Positions 33,321 to 43,743 of a DNA stretch of 64,000 nucleotides are shown in pieces. Origin of the DNA: Phyllobacterium sp. YR531. GTDB taxonomy: Bacteria; Pseudomonadota; Alphaproteobacteria; Rhizobiales; Rhizobiaceae. The position numbers and the translations under genes were made by a program. The notes beneath the pieces are model-generated. The model saw nothing but the letters and a program-made list of their open reading frames with translations, did no database searches and was not told where the DNA came from. The stretch's first letter is position 1, and each line of letters starts with the position of its first letter. Location: assembly GCF_000282595.1 (NCBI RefSeq), contig NZ_AKIZ01000013.1:124001-188000 (forward strand), written 5' to 3'.

Positions 33321-35762
33321 ATGACCCTTCCTTCCCACGCTCAGATCGTTGTTATTGGTGGTGGCATTATCGGTTGCTCCACCGCCTATCACCTCGCCAA
33401 GGATCACAAGGCGGATGTTGTGCTGCTTGACATGGGCCAATTGACATCAGGCTCCACCTGGCATGCGGCTGGTCTTGTGGGCCAGCTCCGCTCTTCCGCC
33501 TCCATCACCCGCGTGCTCAAATATTCCGTTGAACTGTACAAACGGCTTGCCGCCGAAACCGGCCTTGAGACCGGATGGAAAATGACTGGCTGTCTACGTC
33601 TGGCGACCAATCAGGATCGCTGGACGGAATATAAGCGACTGAAAACAACTGCTGGCAGCTTCGGCATGGATATGGAGCTTTTGTCGCCCAAGGAAGTAAA
33701 GGCGATGTGGCCACTCCTGAACGTCGATGATCTTGTCGGCGCAAGCTGGCTGCCCACTGACGGCCAGGCAAGCCCTTCCGACATCACCCAGTCGCTTGCC
33801 AAGGGCGCACGGATGAATGGCGCAAAGCTTATCGAAAATATTCGGGTGACCGGCTTTGAAATGGAAGCGGGCAGGATCATCAAGGTCAAGACAGACCAAG
33901 GCGACATTGCCTGCGAAAAAGTTGTCAACTGCGCCGGACAATGGGCAAGGCAGGTCGGCGACATGGCGGGCATCAATGTGCCGCTGCAGCCGGTTAAGCA
34001 CCAATACATCATCACTGAGAAAATCGAAGGGCTCGCAGCCGATGCCCCGACCTTACGCGATCCTGACCGGCGCACCTACTTCAAGGAAGAAGTTGGCGGG
34101 CTGGTCATGGGCGGCTATGAACCCAATCCGCAAAGCTGGATGACAGGCGATGTGCCGAACGATTGGCAATTCCGCCTGTTCGATGATGATTTTGATCATT
34201 TCGAGCAGCATATGGTTCAGGCCATCGAACGTATTCCGGCGCTGGAAACGGCGGGGGTCAAGCAGATGATCAACGGACCGGAAAGCTTCACGCCCGATGG
34301 CAACTTCATTCTGGGTGTAGCGCCCGAATGTTCCAACATGTTCGTCGGAGCTGGGTTTAATGCATTTGGTATTGCCTCCGGGGGTGGTGCCGGTTGGGTT
34401 CTGGCGCAGTGGGCCATTGATGGGGAAGCACCCCTTGATTTGTGGAGCGTCGATATTCGCCGCTTCTCCAACCTCCACCGCAATCGCGATTGGGTGCGCG
34501 ACAGAACCCTTGAAGCCTATGGCAAGCATTACACAATTGGTTTCCCGCATGAGGAATATGCCTCAGGCCGCCCTGCCATTGTTTCACCCCTCTACGAGCG
34601 CTTGAAAAAGCATCGGGCCGTCTTCGGCTCCAAGCTTGGCTGGGAAAGGCCAAACTGGTTCGCACCGGAAGGCACGCTTGCCGAAGACGTTTATTCGATG
34701 GGTCGCCAGAACTGGTTCGATGCCGTTGGCGAAGACCACCGGCTGGTGCGCGAGAAGGTCGGCATTTTCGATCAGTCATCCTTTGCCAAGTTTGAGCTGT
34801 CCGGCAAGGATGCCGCCAAAGCCCTCGACTACATCTGCGCCAATGATGTTTCCAAACCTGCAGGCCGTCTGACCTATACCCAGCTTCTCAATACAAGAGG
34901 CGGCATTGAATGCGACCTTACGGTTGCGCGCCTTTCCGATGATAAATTCTACATTGTCACCGGCACTGGTTTTCGCACTCATGACTTTGCCTGGATCAGA
35001 GATCACATCACGGATGATCTCGACGCCCAGCTCATCGATATTACCGAGAATTATGGCACGCTCTCACTCATGGGGCCGAAGTCCCGGAGCGTGCTGGAGA
35101 AGGTCACCAGCTCCGATGTCAGTAACAGCAATTTCCCCTTCGGCCATGTTCGGGAAGTTGAGATCGCCGGAATAATCGTTCGCGCGTTGCGTATCACCTA
35201 TGTCGGTGAACTCGGCTGGGAGTTGCATGTCCCGATTGATGCAACCGGCACGGTCTTTGATGCACTTATGTCGGCAGGCGAAGAATTCGAAATCCGTCCC
35301 GTTGGTTATCGCGCCATTGAATCGCTTCGCCTGGAAAAAGGCTACCGGGCCTGGGGCTCTGATATCACGCCAAATGACTCGCCATTCGAGGCGGGCCTCG
35401 GCTGGGCGGTCAAGCTTCGCAAAAATACGGATTTCATCGGCCGTGGCCCGAGTGAAGCTATCAATGCCAAACCGCTGAAAAAACGTCTGGCGGGTTTCAC
35501 CGTAACTAATAGCGATGTCGTGCTGCTCGGGCGTGAAACGATTTTGCGCAACGGCGTCTTTGCCGGATATCTCACGAGCGGCGGCTTCGGTTACACGATC
35601 GGCAAACCGGTCGGCTATGGGTATGTCCGAAACGAAGATGGCGTCAGCGACGACTTCCTGCGCGAGGGAAAGTATGAGCTCATAGTCGCCAATGAACGGT
35701 TCGCAACAAAGTTGCATATGGAGCCACTTTACGACCCGCAGAATGAAAAAGTGAAAGCCTGA
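33321..35762 (+). CDS. FAD-dependent dimethylglycine/sarcosine dehydrogenase-like enzyme
   Basis: 813 residues in two parts. An N-terminal FAD amine-oxidase (DAO) domain (about 1-380) has VVIGGGIIGCSTAYHLA and GSTWHAAGLVGQLRSS, with the His position that carries covalent FAD in the family. A C-terminal GcvT-like folate-binding domain (about 430-800) has LEKGYRAWGSDITPNDSPFEAGLGW. Such enzymes demethylate dimethylglycine or sarcosine and pass the C1 unit to THF. The upstream kinase-like gene and the DeoR-type regulator suggest one catabolic unit. The exact substrate cannot be fixed. Confidence 0.9.
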   Translation: MTLPSHAQIVVIGGGIIGCSTAYHLAKDHKADVVLLDMGQLTSGSTWHAAGLVGQLRSSASITRVLKYSVELYKRLAAETGLETGWKMTGCLRLATNQDRWTEYKRLKTTAGSFGMDMELLSPKEVKAMWPLLNVDDLVGASWLPTDGQASPSDITQSLAKGARMNGAKLIENIRVTGFEMEAGRIIKVKTDQGDIACEKVVNCAGQWARQVGDMAGINVPLQPVKHQYIITEKIEGLAADAPTLRDPDRRTYFKEEVGGLVMGGYEPNPQSWMTGDVPNDWQFRLFDDDFDHFEQHMVQAIERIPALETAGVKQMINGPESFTPDGNFILGVAPECSNMFVGAGFNAFGIASGGGAGWVLAQWAIDGEAPLDLWSVDIRRFSNLHRNRDWVRDRTLEAYGKHYTIGFPHEEYASGRPAIVSPLYERLKKHRAVFGSKLGWERPNWFAPEGTLAEDVYSMGRQNWFDAVGEDHRLVREKVGIFDQSSFAKFELSGKDAAKALDYICANDVSKPAGRLTYTQLLNTRGGIECDLTVARLSDDKFYIVTGTGFRTHDFAWIRDHITDDLDAQLIDITENYGTLSLMGPKSRSVLEKVTSSDVSNSNFPFGHVREVEIAGIIVRALRITYVGELGWELHVPIDATGTVFDALMSAGEEFEIRPVGYRAIESLRLEKGYRAWGSDITPNDSPFEAGLGWAVKLRKNTDFIGRGPSEAINAKPLKKRLAGFTVTNSDVVLLGRETILRNGVFAGYLTSGGFGYTIGKPVGYGYVRNEDGVSDDFLREGKYELIVANERFATKLHMEPLYDPQNEKVKA

Positions 35763-36065
35763 GCATTTTTCAGCGGGTTTTGGCAGCGCGGAAAAACTCT
35801 TTATCAGGAATGAAAGGGCCTTTCCGCGATTTGGCAAAAGGTTTGCTCGGAATTTCCAGATTTTGCGAGCGAATTAGCCAATTTTGGGAGCATTTTTGCA
35901 ATCTTGACATGCAATTTGGTTGTACTTGATTGAGCGACTTTGCAGGGGGTTGACTTTATAGCGCCGCGGAGCCAAATGACCTCCATGCAGCCCGCATTCC
36001 GCGCCTGCTCAATTCAACCAGGAATCTATTTCCATGCCCAACGACGACAGTAGTCGATTGTTTGC
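35763..36065. other. Intergenic region upstream of mgtE
   Basis: About 300 bases with no convincing gene. TTGACA occurs near 35904 and TTGACT near 35950, either of which could be part of the mgtE promoter, but the matching -10 boxes are poor. Confidence 0.4.
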
Positions 36066-36124
36066 GCCGTCAGCGGTGATCCTGGCCTGATTTGAATCAG
36101 CTCGCCTTGATCCCCCTTGACGGC
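36066..36124 (+). promoter_or_regulatory. Structured leader of mgtE
   Basis: GCCGTCA at 36066-36072 pairs with TGACGGC at 36118-36124, GGTGATC inside pairs partly with GATCCCCC, and an inner hairpin CTGATTTGAATCAG lies at 36087-36100. The branched element ends 23 bases before the mgtE start. Leaders of Mg transporter genes are often metal-responsive, but no known riboswitch class is recognised here. Confidence 0.4.
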
Positions 36125-36147
36125 GGATCGACGGAAAGGCGAGTAAA

Positions 36148-37521
36148 ATGAACAACATCCTCGTAAATCAGGATGCGCTGGCCGCAGACCTGAATATCGC
36201 TCAGCGCCTTGCATCCATGCATGCCGCAGATGCAATCGAGCTTCTAAACGAGCTTGAACTAACTGATATCATTGATATTTTCATCGACATGCCGCTTGAG
36301 CATGCCGTGCTGATTTTCGATCAGCCCGAGCTACATTCAGCATCGGAAATCATTCAAAAACTCCCAGCGGCAAAGGCTCGCGACATTCTCGACGAGATGT
36401 CGATCGACCGTGTTACAGATATCTTTCAAGAATTTGACCCTGAAACTCGAACCCGGCTTGCTGCCGGTCTTGGCCCTGAAACCACCGCTGCGCTTCGCAA
36501 ACTTTTGCGTTATCCGCCCCATACTGCGGGCAGCCTCATGACAACTGAGTTTGTCAGCGTGCCGTCGGATTGGAACGTCGGGCAAACCCTGCAACACATC
36601 CGTGAGGTCGAGCGGTCCCGCGAGACCATATACGCAATCTATGTCATTGATCCTGCTTCGAAAATTCTGCTTCGGACTGTGACATTGCGGCGCCTTATTA
36701 CCAGCGAACCGGAGGCCTCTATCCTCAGCGTCGGCCGCGATGTTGCACCTGTGGTGGTTAGCCCGCTGACCGATCAGGAGGATGTTGCCCGCCTTTTCCG
36801 CAAGCACGATCTTCTGGCTGTTCCGGTCGTGACTGACAAAAACCAAGTCATTGGAATCGTTACGGTTGATGATGTTATCGATGCCATGACTCAGGAAATG
36901 ACCGAGGACACACTGAAGTTCGGCGGCATGGAGGCCTTGAACAAGCCCTATATGCAGATCGGTTTCTTCCAGATGATCCATAAGCGCGCTGGTTGGCTCG
37001 GAATCCTGCTTCTGGGCGAGATGCTGACTGCAAGCGCCATGCAGCATTTTGAAGGAGAGTTGGAGAAAGCCGTTGTTTTAACACTGTTTATCCCTCTCAT
37101 CATGAGCTCTGGTGGCAATTCCGGCTCGCAAGCTACCTCCCTGCTTATCCGTGCCTTGGCCCTTCAGGACCTAAGGCTGAAAGACTGGTGGAAGGTTGCT
37201 TTGCGCGAAATTCCAACGGGACTGGTGCTTGGTTCGTTTTTAGGAGCAATCGGCATTGCCCGTATCGCCGTCTGGCAAATGCTTGGTCTTTATGATTATG
37301 GCCAGCATTGGGAATTGGTTGCCGCGACTGTTGGCGCTGCTCTGGTCGGCATAGTGACCTTCGGCTCGCTGGTCGGGTCCATGCTGCCGTTCGCCATGCA
37401 GCGTTTGGGTTTTGATCCGGCAAGTGCCTCTGCACCATTTGTCGCAACGCTTGTCGATGTGACCGGATTGGTGATTTATTTCAGCATTGCACTGGTTATC
37501 CTCTCGGGAACCTTGCTCTGA
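36148..37521 (+). CDS. mgtE: Magnesium channel/transporter MgtE
   Basis: 457 residues. The MgtE N domain (helical superhelix, about 1-125) is followed by two CBS domains (about 130-255, with AGSLMTTEFVSVP and VVTDKNQVIGIVTVDDVIDAM). The membrane part has five helices (about 285-455), including the selectivity sequence SSGGNSGSQATSLLIRALAL. Mg2+ binding to the cytosolic part gates the channel. AAAGGCGAG precedes the ATG. A structured leader and a 300-base upstream region suggest its own regulation. Confidence 0.95.
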   Translation: MNNILVNQDALAADLNIAQRLASMHAADAIELLNELELTDIIDIFIDMPLEHAVLIFDQPELHSASEIIQKLPAAKARDILDEMSIDRVTDIFQEFDPETRTRLAAGLGPETTAALRKLLRYPPHTAGSLMTTEFVSVPSDWNVGQTLQHIREVERSRETIYAIYVIDPASKILLRTVTLRRLITSEPEASILSVGRDVAPVVVSPLTDQEDVARLFRKHDLLAVPVVTDKNQVIGIVTVDDVIDAMTQEMTEDTLKFGGMEALNKPYMQIGFFQMIHKRAGWLGILLLGEMLTASAMQHFEGELEKAVVLTLFIPLIMSSGGNSGSQATSLLIRALALQDLRLKDWWKVALREIPTGLVLGSFLGAIGIARIAVWQMLGLYDYGQHWELVAATVGAALVGIVTFGSLVGSMLPFAMQRLGFDPASASAPFVATLVDVTGLVIYFSIALVILSGTLL

Positions 37522-37657
37522 GCCACGCTTTCAAAGCCATGTGGGCGGCATATTCCTCTGCCGCCCCCTTTCGCAATTGCGAAAAAACATGTATGGAGCG
37601 CGCAAATGTAAAGCGTCGCATGCAATTTTGCGTCCACAATCCTCCAAAGAGAACCTT

Positions 37658-39487
37658 ATGAAACTGCGCAACATCGCGATCATCGCACACGTTGACCATG
37701 GCAAAACCACGCTTGTTGACGAACTATTGAAACAGTCCGGCAATTTCCGCGATAATCAGCGCGTTGCCGAAAGAATGATGGATTCCAACGACATCGAAAA
37801 GGAACGCGGGATTACCATTCTCGCCAAAGCCACTTCTGTTGTCTGGAAGGATGCCCGCATCAACATCGTCGATACACCAGGCCACGCCGATTTCGGCGGT
37901 GAAGTTGAGCGTATCCTTTCGATGGTTGACGGCGCAATCGTTCTGGTTGACGCGGCTGAAGGCCCGATGCCGCAGACAAAGTTCGTCGTTGGCAAGGCTT
38001 TGAAAGTCGGTCTTCGTCCAATCGTTGCAATCAACAAGATTGATCGTCCTGACGCGCGTCACGAAGAAGTAGTGAACGAGGTCTTTGACCTATTTGCCGC
38101 TCTCGACGCTACCGACGAACAGCTCGATTTTCCGATCCTTTACGGTTCAGGTCGTAATGGCTGGATGGCAAAGAACCCGGAGGGTCCTCAGGACCAAGGC
38201 TTGGCCGCTTTGTTCGACATGGTTCTTGATCATGTGCCTGCGCCAACCGTTGGCGAAGGCGCATTCAAGATGATCGGAACGATCCTTGAAGCTGACCCAT
38301 TCCTCGGACGTATCATCACTGGCCGTATTCATTCAGGCACCGTGAAAGCTAACCAGCCCGTCAAGGTTCTGCATGGCGACGGCACACAGATTGAAACTGG
38401 CCGTATCTCGAAGATCCTTACGTTCCGTGGTCTTGAGCGCCAGTCGATCGACGAAGCCCATGCAGGCGATATCGTTGCCATCGCTGGTCTGCAAAAAGGC
38501 ACTGTTGCCGACACGTTCTGCGCCCTCGACGTGACCGAGCCACTGCATGCGCAGCCTATTGATCCGCCAACAGTTACAATGTCCTTCATTGTCAATGACA
38601 GTCCGCTTGCAGGTACTGAAGGTGACAAGGTTACCAGCCGCGTCATTCGTGACCGCCTGATGAAAGAAGCTGAAGGCAATGTCGCGCTCAAGGTTGAAGA
38701 ATCCGGCGACAAGGACTCTTTCTTCGTGTCCGGTCGCGGCGAATTGCAGCTCGCTGTTCTTATCGAAAACATGCGCCGTGAAGGCTTCGAACTTGGTGTA
38801 TCGCGCCCACGCGTTGTGATGCAGAAGGACGATGCAGGCAATCTGCTTGAGCCAATAGAAGAAGTTCTGATCGACGTTGATGAAGAGTATTCCGGCACGG
38901 TCGTCCAGAAAATGTCCGAGCGCAAGGCCGAAATGGTCGAGCTTCGTCCGTCCGGCGGTAATCGTGTCCGCATGGTGTTCTATGCACCGACACGCGGCCT
39001 TATCGGTTATCAGTCAGAGCTTTTGACGGATACACGCGGTACTGCAATCATGAACCGTCTGTTCCGCGCCTATGAGCCATTCCGTGGTGAAATTGCAGGT
39101 CGTAACAACGGCGTTCTGATTTCCAACGATCAGGGTGAATCCGTAGCATTTGCGATGTGGAACCTTGAAGAACGCGGTCAGATGATCATTGAAGCCGGCG
39201 TCAAGGTCTATGCAGGCATGATCATCGGCATTCACTCACGCGACAATGATCTTGAAGTGAACATTCTCAAGGGCAAGAAGCTCACCAACATCCGCGCCGC
39301 AGGCAAAGATGAAGCAGTGAAGCTTACACCACCAATCCGTATGACACTCGAGCGCGCGCTTTCGTGGATTCAGGACGACGAACTCATGGAAGTTACGCCA
39401 AAGTCCATTCGTCTGCGCAAGCTTTACCTCGACTCGAATGAGCGTAAGCGTTTTGAGAAGAGCAACAAGGCTGTAGGCGCAGCATAG
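37658..39487 (+). CDS. typA: Ribosome-associated GTPase TypA/BipA
   Basis: A 609-residue translational GTPase acting on ribosome assembly and stress responses. [17 protein letters not shown] (P-loop), [19 protein letters not shown] and NKIDR form the G domain. EF-G-like domains follow, then the TypA-specific C-terminus with [22 protein letters not shown]. The start at 37658 matches the family; an in-frame extension reaching into mgtE is not used. Followed by a strong terminator. Confidence 0.97.
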   Translation: MKLRNIAIIAHVDHGKTTLVDELLKQSGNFRDNQRVAERMMDSNDIEKERGITILAKATSVVWKDARINIVDTPGHADFGGEVERILSMVDGAIVLVDAAEGPMPQTKFVVGKALKVGLRPIVAINKIDRPDARHEEVVNEVFDLFAALDATDEQLDFPILYGSGRNGWMAKNPEGPQDQGLAALFDMVLDHVPAPTVGEGAFKMIGTILEADPFLGRIITGRIHSGTVKANQPVKVLHGDGTQIETGRISKILTFRGLERQSIDEAHAGDIVAIAGLQKGTVADTFCALDVTEPLHAQPIDPPTVTMSFIVNDSPLAGTEGDKVTSRVIRDRLMKEAEGNVALKVEESGDKDSFFVSGRGELQLAVLIENMRREGFELGVSRPRVVMQKDDAGNLLEPIEEVLIDVDEEYSGTVVQKMSERKAEMVELRPSGGNRVRMVFYAPTRGLIGYQSELLTDTRGTAIMNRLFRAYEPFRGEIAGRNNGVLISNDQGESVAFAMWNLEERGQMIIEAGVKVYAGMIIGIHSRDNDLEVNILKGKKLTNIRAAGKDEAVKLTPPIRMTLERALSWIQDDELMEVTPKSIRLRKLYLDSNERKRFEKSNKAVGAA

Positions 39488-39512
39488 GCCCCACCTCAAC
39501 CTGATACTTTCG

Positions 39513-39545
39513 AAAAGCGGCGATTTTCGCCGCTTTTCTTTTTTG
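39513..39545 (+). terminator. Intrinsic terminator after typA
   Basis: AAAAGCGGCGA pairs with TCGCCGCTTTT around TTT, followed by CTTTTTT. A clear rho-independent terminator. Confidence 0.9.
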
Positions 39546-39603
39546 TACAAAAAACGCTGCCGTCCCGTTGCGAAATCGCGTGTCTCAGGTTTATGCTCTT
39601 GCC

Positions 39604-40110
39604 ATGAGCACGTACGTAACCGAGATCAGAAAAGCCGGTTTGGCCGATGCAGTGGCAATTTCAGCCATTCATCTGGAGGCATGGCGTGGTGCTTATTCCG
39701 GCATAATTCCCCATCGTGCACTCAACACAATGCTGGAGCGCAGGGGCGCTGACTGGTGGACACGAGCAATCAAACGCTCTACGCAGATACTGGTGGCCGA
39801 TATAGGTGGCATCGTGGCCGGCTACGCTACATTAGGACCAAACCGCGCACGCCAGTTGCCGGAAAAAGGTGAAGTTTACGAACTTTATATCCGTCCTGAA
39901 TATCAGGGCTGCGGGCTGGGCTCCCGCCTGCTTGGTGCTGCAAGACGCAGTCTTGGCGACCAAGGACTGAAGGGCATGGTCATCTGGGTACTCGAAGAGA
40001 ATGATCTCGCTGTCTCCTTCTATCATGGTGCTGGTGGCCGTGACGTTGCCGAAGGCGTCGAGAGCTTTGATGGCAAGATGCTCAAGAAGCGTGCTTTCGT
40101 CTGGAATTGA
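39604..40110 (+). CDS. GNAT family N-acetyltransferase
   Basis: 168 residues. The acetyl-CoA motif is in YIRPEYQGCGLGSRLLGAARRSL (QGCGLG). The opening, EIRKAGLADAVAISAIHLEAWRGAYSGIIP, is common among uncharacterised GNATs of the RimI-like group. The C-terminus VSFYHGAGGRDVAEG is standard. The substrate is unknown. The ATG at 39604 was chosen over an upstream in-frame TTG; no good ribosome binding site is visible for either. Confidence 0.85.
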   Translation: MSTYVTEIRKAGLADAVAISAIHLEAWRGAYSGIIPHRALNTMLERRGADWWTRAIKRSTQILVADIGGIVAGYATLGPNRARQLPEKGEVYELYIRPEYQGCGLGSRLLGAARRSLGDQGLKGMVIWVLEENDLAVSFYHGAGGRDVAEGVESFDGKMLKKRAFVWN

Positions 40111-40264
40111 CAATCCACTCCTCACCAATCAACCCCGACATAAGCTGATTTTGCGCCTAATCGTCGCAAGAATAGGTCGGATATCGGCCTAAAAGGCGAC
40201 GCGTTGTTGCGCAAAGGGCCAAAAATCAGTACAGCACTCCCAAACCAACAAGGACTCTTAGAAT

Positions 40265-40807
40265 ATGCGCATCGATGCCATTCCTGTCGGCAACAATCCT
40301 CCTGAAGACGTTAACGTGATCATCGAAGTCCCGGTCGGCGGTCAACCAATTAAATATGAGCTGGATAAGGATTCCGGCGCCCTTTTCGTCGATCGCTTTC
40401 TGCACACGCCAATGACTTATCCGGGCAACTACGGTTTCGTGCCGCACACATTGTCGGATGATGGCGACCCTATCGACGTCCTGATCTGCAACACCCGCGC
40501 ATTGATGCCTACGAGTGTTATCAACGTTCGTCCTATTGGCGTTCTAGTCATGGAAGACAATAAGGGCCAGGACGAAAAGATCATCGCCGTGCCTTCACCG
40601 CACCTGACGTTGCGTTACGAGAAGGTTCACAATTACACGGACCTGCCGGAGATCACGTTAAAGCAGATTCAGCATTTCTTTGAGCACTACAAGGATCTGG
40701 AGCCCGGCAAATGGGTGAAGATCGGCGATTGGGGCGATGAAGATGCTGCGCGCCAGTTGATCACGGAAGCCATTGAGCGCCATAACGCCAAAGTTGGCGC
40801 TGCATAA
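40265..40807 (+). CDS. ppa: Inorganic pyrophosphatase, family I
   Basis: A 180-residue soluble PPase hydrolysing pyrophosphate released by biosynthesis. Active-site sequence: [33 protein letters not shown] and DGDPIDVLI, holding the Asp metal ligands. [10 protein letters not shown] and [17 protein letters not shown] follow. Length and order are typical of bacterial family I enzymes. Convergent with the DUF167 gene, three bases apart. Confidence 0.97.
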   Translation: MRIDAIPVGNNPPEDVNVIIEVPVGGQPIKYELDKDSGALFVDRFLHTPMTYPGNYGFVPHTLSDDGDPIDVLICNTRALMPTSVINVRPIGVLVMEDNKGQDEKIIAVPSPHLTLRYEKVHNYTDLPEITLKQIQHFFEHYKDLEPGKWVKIGDWGDEDAARQLITEAIERHNAKVGAA

Positions 40808-40810
40808 CCC

Positions 40811-41128
40811 TTATAATTTCAGTAATCCGGATAGTCTGGCGATCAGAGTGTCCGGATCACCCTGGACCTTGATCTGTTTAAGCCGCGACGTTGCTCCAGC
40901 AACAATTGTGATACTCCGTGGCGGCACATCCAGCCATCGACCGAGCAGCTTTACAAGCGCCGCAATTGCCTTCCCATCCTCAGGAACCGCACGCACGCGT
41001 GCTTTTACACGCTGGTGGCTATCATCCACCGCTTCCACACCTTCAATCGCATCTTTTGCAGACTTTGGCGTCAAACGCACAAAGAGAGTAAGTCCGTGAT
41101 CATCGGTGCGAAAATAAGAACCAACCAC
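40811..41128 (-). CDS. DUF167/YggU family protein
   Basis: A 105-residue protein of the YggU family. LTPKSAKDAIEG at the start and VPEDGKAIAALVKLLGRWLDVPPRSITIVAGATSRLKQIKV are characteristic. The function is unknown. It follows a yggT-family gene after three bases, the common yggT-yggU pairing, so the two are co-transcribed. Confidence 0.88.
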   Translation of the reverse strand: MVGSYFRTDDHGLTLFVRLTPKSAKDAIEGVEAVDDSHQRVKARVRAVPEDGKAIAALVKLLGRWLDVPPRSITIVAGATSRLKQIKVQGDPDTLIARLSGLLKL

Positions 41129-41131
41129 TTC

Positions 41132-41422
41132 CTAGAGAAGAATTGGCGCGATTGTTGTCCACAACAGCTGACGAACGAAGAAGATAATGAGCAGCAGGAT
41201 GATCGGCGAAATATCGATGCCCCCAAGATCAGGGAGAAAACGTCTGATAGGCCGCAGGGCTGGCTCAGTCACCTTATAAAGAAACTCGCCGATGGAAGCC
41301 ACGAACCTGTTGCTCGAGTTGATCACGTTGAAGGCGTAGAGCCATGAAAAGATCGCACTGGCAATGAGTATCCAGGTATAAATATCAAGGGCAAGATCTA
41401 TGGTGCGGATGATAGCGAGCAT
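41132..41422 (-). CDS. YggT family membrane protein
   Basis: 96 residues with two membrane helices (about 10-32 and 68-92) and the family motif [31 protein letters not shown] lies before the ATG at 41422; a longer in-frame reading is not supported. YggT proteins are implicated in osmotic or ion homeostasis in some bacteria and in envelope biology in others. Divergent from the aquaporin gene. Confidence 0.9.
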   Translation of the reverse strand: MLAIIRTIDLALDIYTWILIASAIFSWLYAFNVINSSNRFVASIGEFLYKVTEPALRPIRRFLPDLGGIDISPIILLLIIFFVRQLLWTTIAPILL

Positions 41423-41678
41423 CTGTTTCTCCTGAAAGTCTCCGATTATGTAGCGATTGGCTGGCTCACGGGCAAGGGGCCAACAGCCGGGCACACTACT
41501 TACCTTCATTGCGAAGGTCGCTCGTAGTATTCCCACGTCGTATACTGTCTCGAAAATACTAGACTATGGTAGTACGCCGTAAGAAACCACTACATATTGT
41601 TGAACCCTCAAAACAGGAATAAATATAAGCCTTGTGATTCGGGCTATCCCGGCCCGTTTTTCATCTAGGGGGTTTATC

Positions 41679-42365
41679 ATGTTAAACAAACTATCAGCTG
41701 AATTCTTCGGCACATTCTGGCTTGTGCTCGGTGGCTGTGGCAGTGCTGTCCTTGCTGCCGGACTTCCCGATGTTGGCATTGGTTATCTTGGTGTTGCGTT
41801 GGCTTTTGGCCTGACTGTTCTCACAATGGCCTATGCGGTTGGTGGCATATCCGGCGGGCATTTCAATCCAGCAGTATCGCTCGGTCTGGCAGTTGCGGGA
41901 CGCTTTGACTTCAAGGAACTGATCCCATACTGGATCGCACAGGTTGTCGGGGCCATTGCTGCGGCGGCTGTGCTTTATCTTGTTGCATCAGGCAAGGCCG
42001 GCTTTGCTGCTGGAGGCTTTGCATCAAACGGCTACGATACGCTTTCCCCGGGTGGTTATGGTTTGACAGCAGTACTCGTCGCCGAAGTCGTCCTCACCGC
42101 TTTCTTCCTGATTATCATTCTTGGAGCAACCTCGGCCTCTGTACCGGCTGGTTTTGCGCCAATTCCGATTGGTCTCGGTCTGACGCTGATCCATCTGGTA
42201 TCAATCCCCGTCAGCAACACCTCAGTCAATCCGGCTCGCTCCACTGGCGTGGCGCTGTTTGCTGAAACCGCCGCTCTTGGCCAGCTTTGGTTGTTCTGGG
42301 TCGCACCTCTCGTCGGTGCTGCTATTGGCGCAATCATCTGGAAGGCTTTGCTCGGCAAAGACTAA
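41679..42365 (+). CDS. aqpZ: Aquaporin Z
   Basis: A 228-residue six-helix MIP channel. Both NPA boxes are present ([14 protein letters not shown] and [15 protein letters not shown]), with the selectivity Arg directly after the second. The beginning, [24 protein letters not shown], is typical of water-specific AqpZ and not of glycerol facilitators. AGGGGG precedes the ATG. Divergent from the yggT gene, ended by a strong hairpin. Confidence 0.95.
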   Translation: MLNKLSAEFFGTFWLVLGGCGSAVLAAGLPDVGIGYLGVALAFGLTVLTMAYAVGGISGGHFNPAVSLGLAVAGRFDFKELIPYWIAQVVGAIAAAAVLYLVASGKAGFAAGGFASNGYDTLSPGGYGLTAVLVAEVVLTAFFLIIILGATSASVPAGFAPIPIGLGLTLIHLVSIPVSNTSVNPARSTGVALFAETAALGQLWLFWVAPLVGAAIGAIIWKALLGKD

Positions 42366-42373
42366 TCGACTTT

Positions 42374-42401
42374 GGAGCGAGCCGGAATGCCGGCTCGCTC
42401 C
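42374..42401 (+). terminator. Terminator hairpin after aqpZ
   Basis: GGAGCGAGCCGG and CCGGCTCGCTCC form a perfect 12-bp stem with a four-base loop, followed by CCTTGGTTTT. Confidence 0.75.
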
Positions 42402-42501
42402 CCTTGGTTTTCAAGCTGTAATATAAAGTGCCGCTTTTCGCTCTACTTCTGCGGGAAACTGTTCTAGAAGAAATCTCCATCTTCCGGAGCTTTCCACCGA
42501 A

Positions 42502-43743
42502 ATGACTATTCCCGAAACGGACGCGGCGCATGATCGCTATGCCGCCTTTCGCCATTCCTCTTTCACACTTTACTGGCTTTCACGGTTTTTTGGCTCGTTC
42601 GCCATCCAGATTATCAGCGTTTCAGTCGGCTGGCAGATTTACGATCAGACACGTGATCCATTTTATCTGGGCATTGTAGGCCTTGTGCAGTTTGCTCCGG
42701 CACTTCTGCTCGTCCTGGTCACTGGCGCAGCGTCGGATCGTTTTGGCCGCAGGCTTATCATGGGATTATCAATCGGCGTGGAGCTGATTTGCGCAGCAAT
42801 GCTGCTGATCCTGACCGTTACACATAGTTTCAGCCCTGTGCATGTATTCATCGTGCTGGCAGGATTTGGTATAGGGCGGGCATTTCTCGGCCCGGCATCA
42901 TCATCACTGGTAGTCAATCTTGTTCCGGCAGAGATTTTTTCAAATGCAGTGTCGTGGAACTCTTCCGCCTGGCAAATTGCTACTCTGGTAGGGCCTGTTG
43001 CAGGCGGCTTGCTCTACGGCATCTCTCCGGTAGCAGCTTACGGCGTTGCATGCCTTATGCTCCTCATTGCAGCAATAGCCATTTTCTCCATCCCAAAACC
43101 CACTCAACATACGTTGAATGAAAAGAAATCCCTGCAGACGTTACTTGCGGGCTTCCACTACATCTGGAAAGAAAAAGTCGTTCTAGGAGCGATATCGCTT
43201 GATCTTTTTGCCGTACTATTGGGCGGTGCCGTAGCACTTTTGCCTGTCTATGCACGCGACATTCTGGAGCTTGGGCCATGGGGACTTGGCATGCTGCGTG
43301 CGGCACCCGGTGTAGGAGCTATCCTGACCGCTGTCTGGCTAACCGGCCACCCCATCCGCGACCATGCCGGCCTCATCATGTTCGCCTTTGTTGCGTTGTT
43401 CGGCCTACTTACCATCATGTTCGGCGTATCGAACCTCGCCTGGCTTTCAATTGTTGTCCTCGCACTGATGGGCGCAGCTGACATGGTAAGCGTCTATATT
43501 CGTGAGACACTGCTTCAGCTCTGGACACCAGACAATGTGCGTGGCCGCGTCAATGCGGTGAACATGGTATTCGTCGGTGCCTCGAATGAATTGGGTGAAT
43601 TCCGCGCTGGCATCATGGCTTCAATGATCGGAACCGTTCCTGCGGTCGTGTTTGGCGGTCTTGGAACAGTTGCCGTCGCAGGGTTATGGGCGTGGTGGTT
43701 CCCGCAGCTACGCAAGGCACGCAACCTGCAGGGAAGAACCTAG
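42502..43743 (+). CDS. MFS transporter, EntS/MFS_3-like
   Basis: A 413-residue permease with 12 helices. ASDRFGRRLIMGLSIGVELI is motif A. The layout and IRETLLQLWTPDNVRGRVNAVNMVFVGASNELGEFRAG near the C-terminus are typical of the MFS_3 group, which includes the enterobactin exporter EntS. The substrate is unknown and no siderophore genes are nearby. The stop overlaps the convergent amidotransferase by four bases. Confidence 0.88.
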   Translation: MTIPETDAAHDRYAAFRHSSFTLYWLSRFFGSFAIQIISVSVGWQIYDQTRDPFYLGIVGLVQFAPALLLVLVTGAASDRFGRRLIMGLSIGVELICAAMLLILTVTHSFSPVHVFIVLAGFGIGRAFLGPASSSLVVNLVPAEIFSNAVSWNSSAWQIATLVGPVAGGLLYGISPVAAYGVACLMLLIAAIAIFSIPKPTQHTLNEKKSLQTLLAGFHYIWKEKVVLGAISLDLFAVLLGGAVALLPVYARDILELGPWGLGMLRAAPGVGAILTAVWLTGHPIRDHAGLIMFAFVALFGLLTIMFGVSNLAWLSIVVLALMGAADMVSVYIRETLLQLWTPDNVRGRVNAVNMVFVGASNELGEFRAGIMASMIGTVPAVVFGGLGTVAVAGLWAWWFPQLRKARNLQGRT

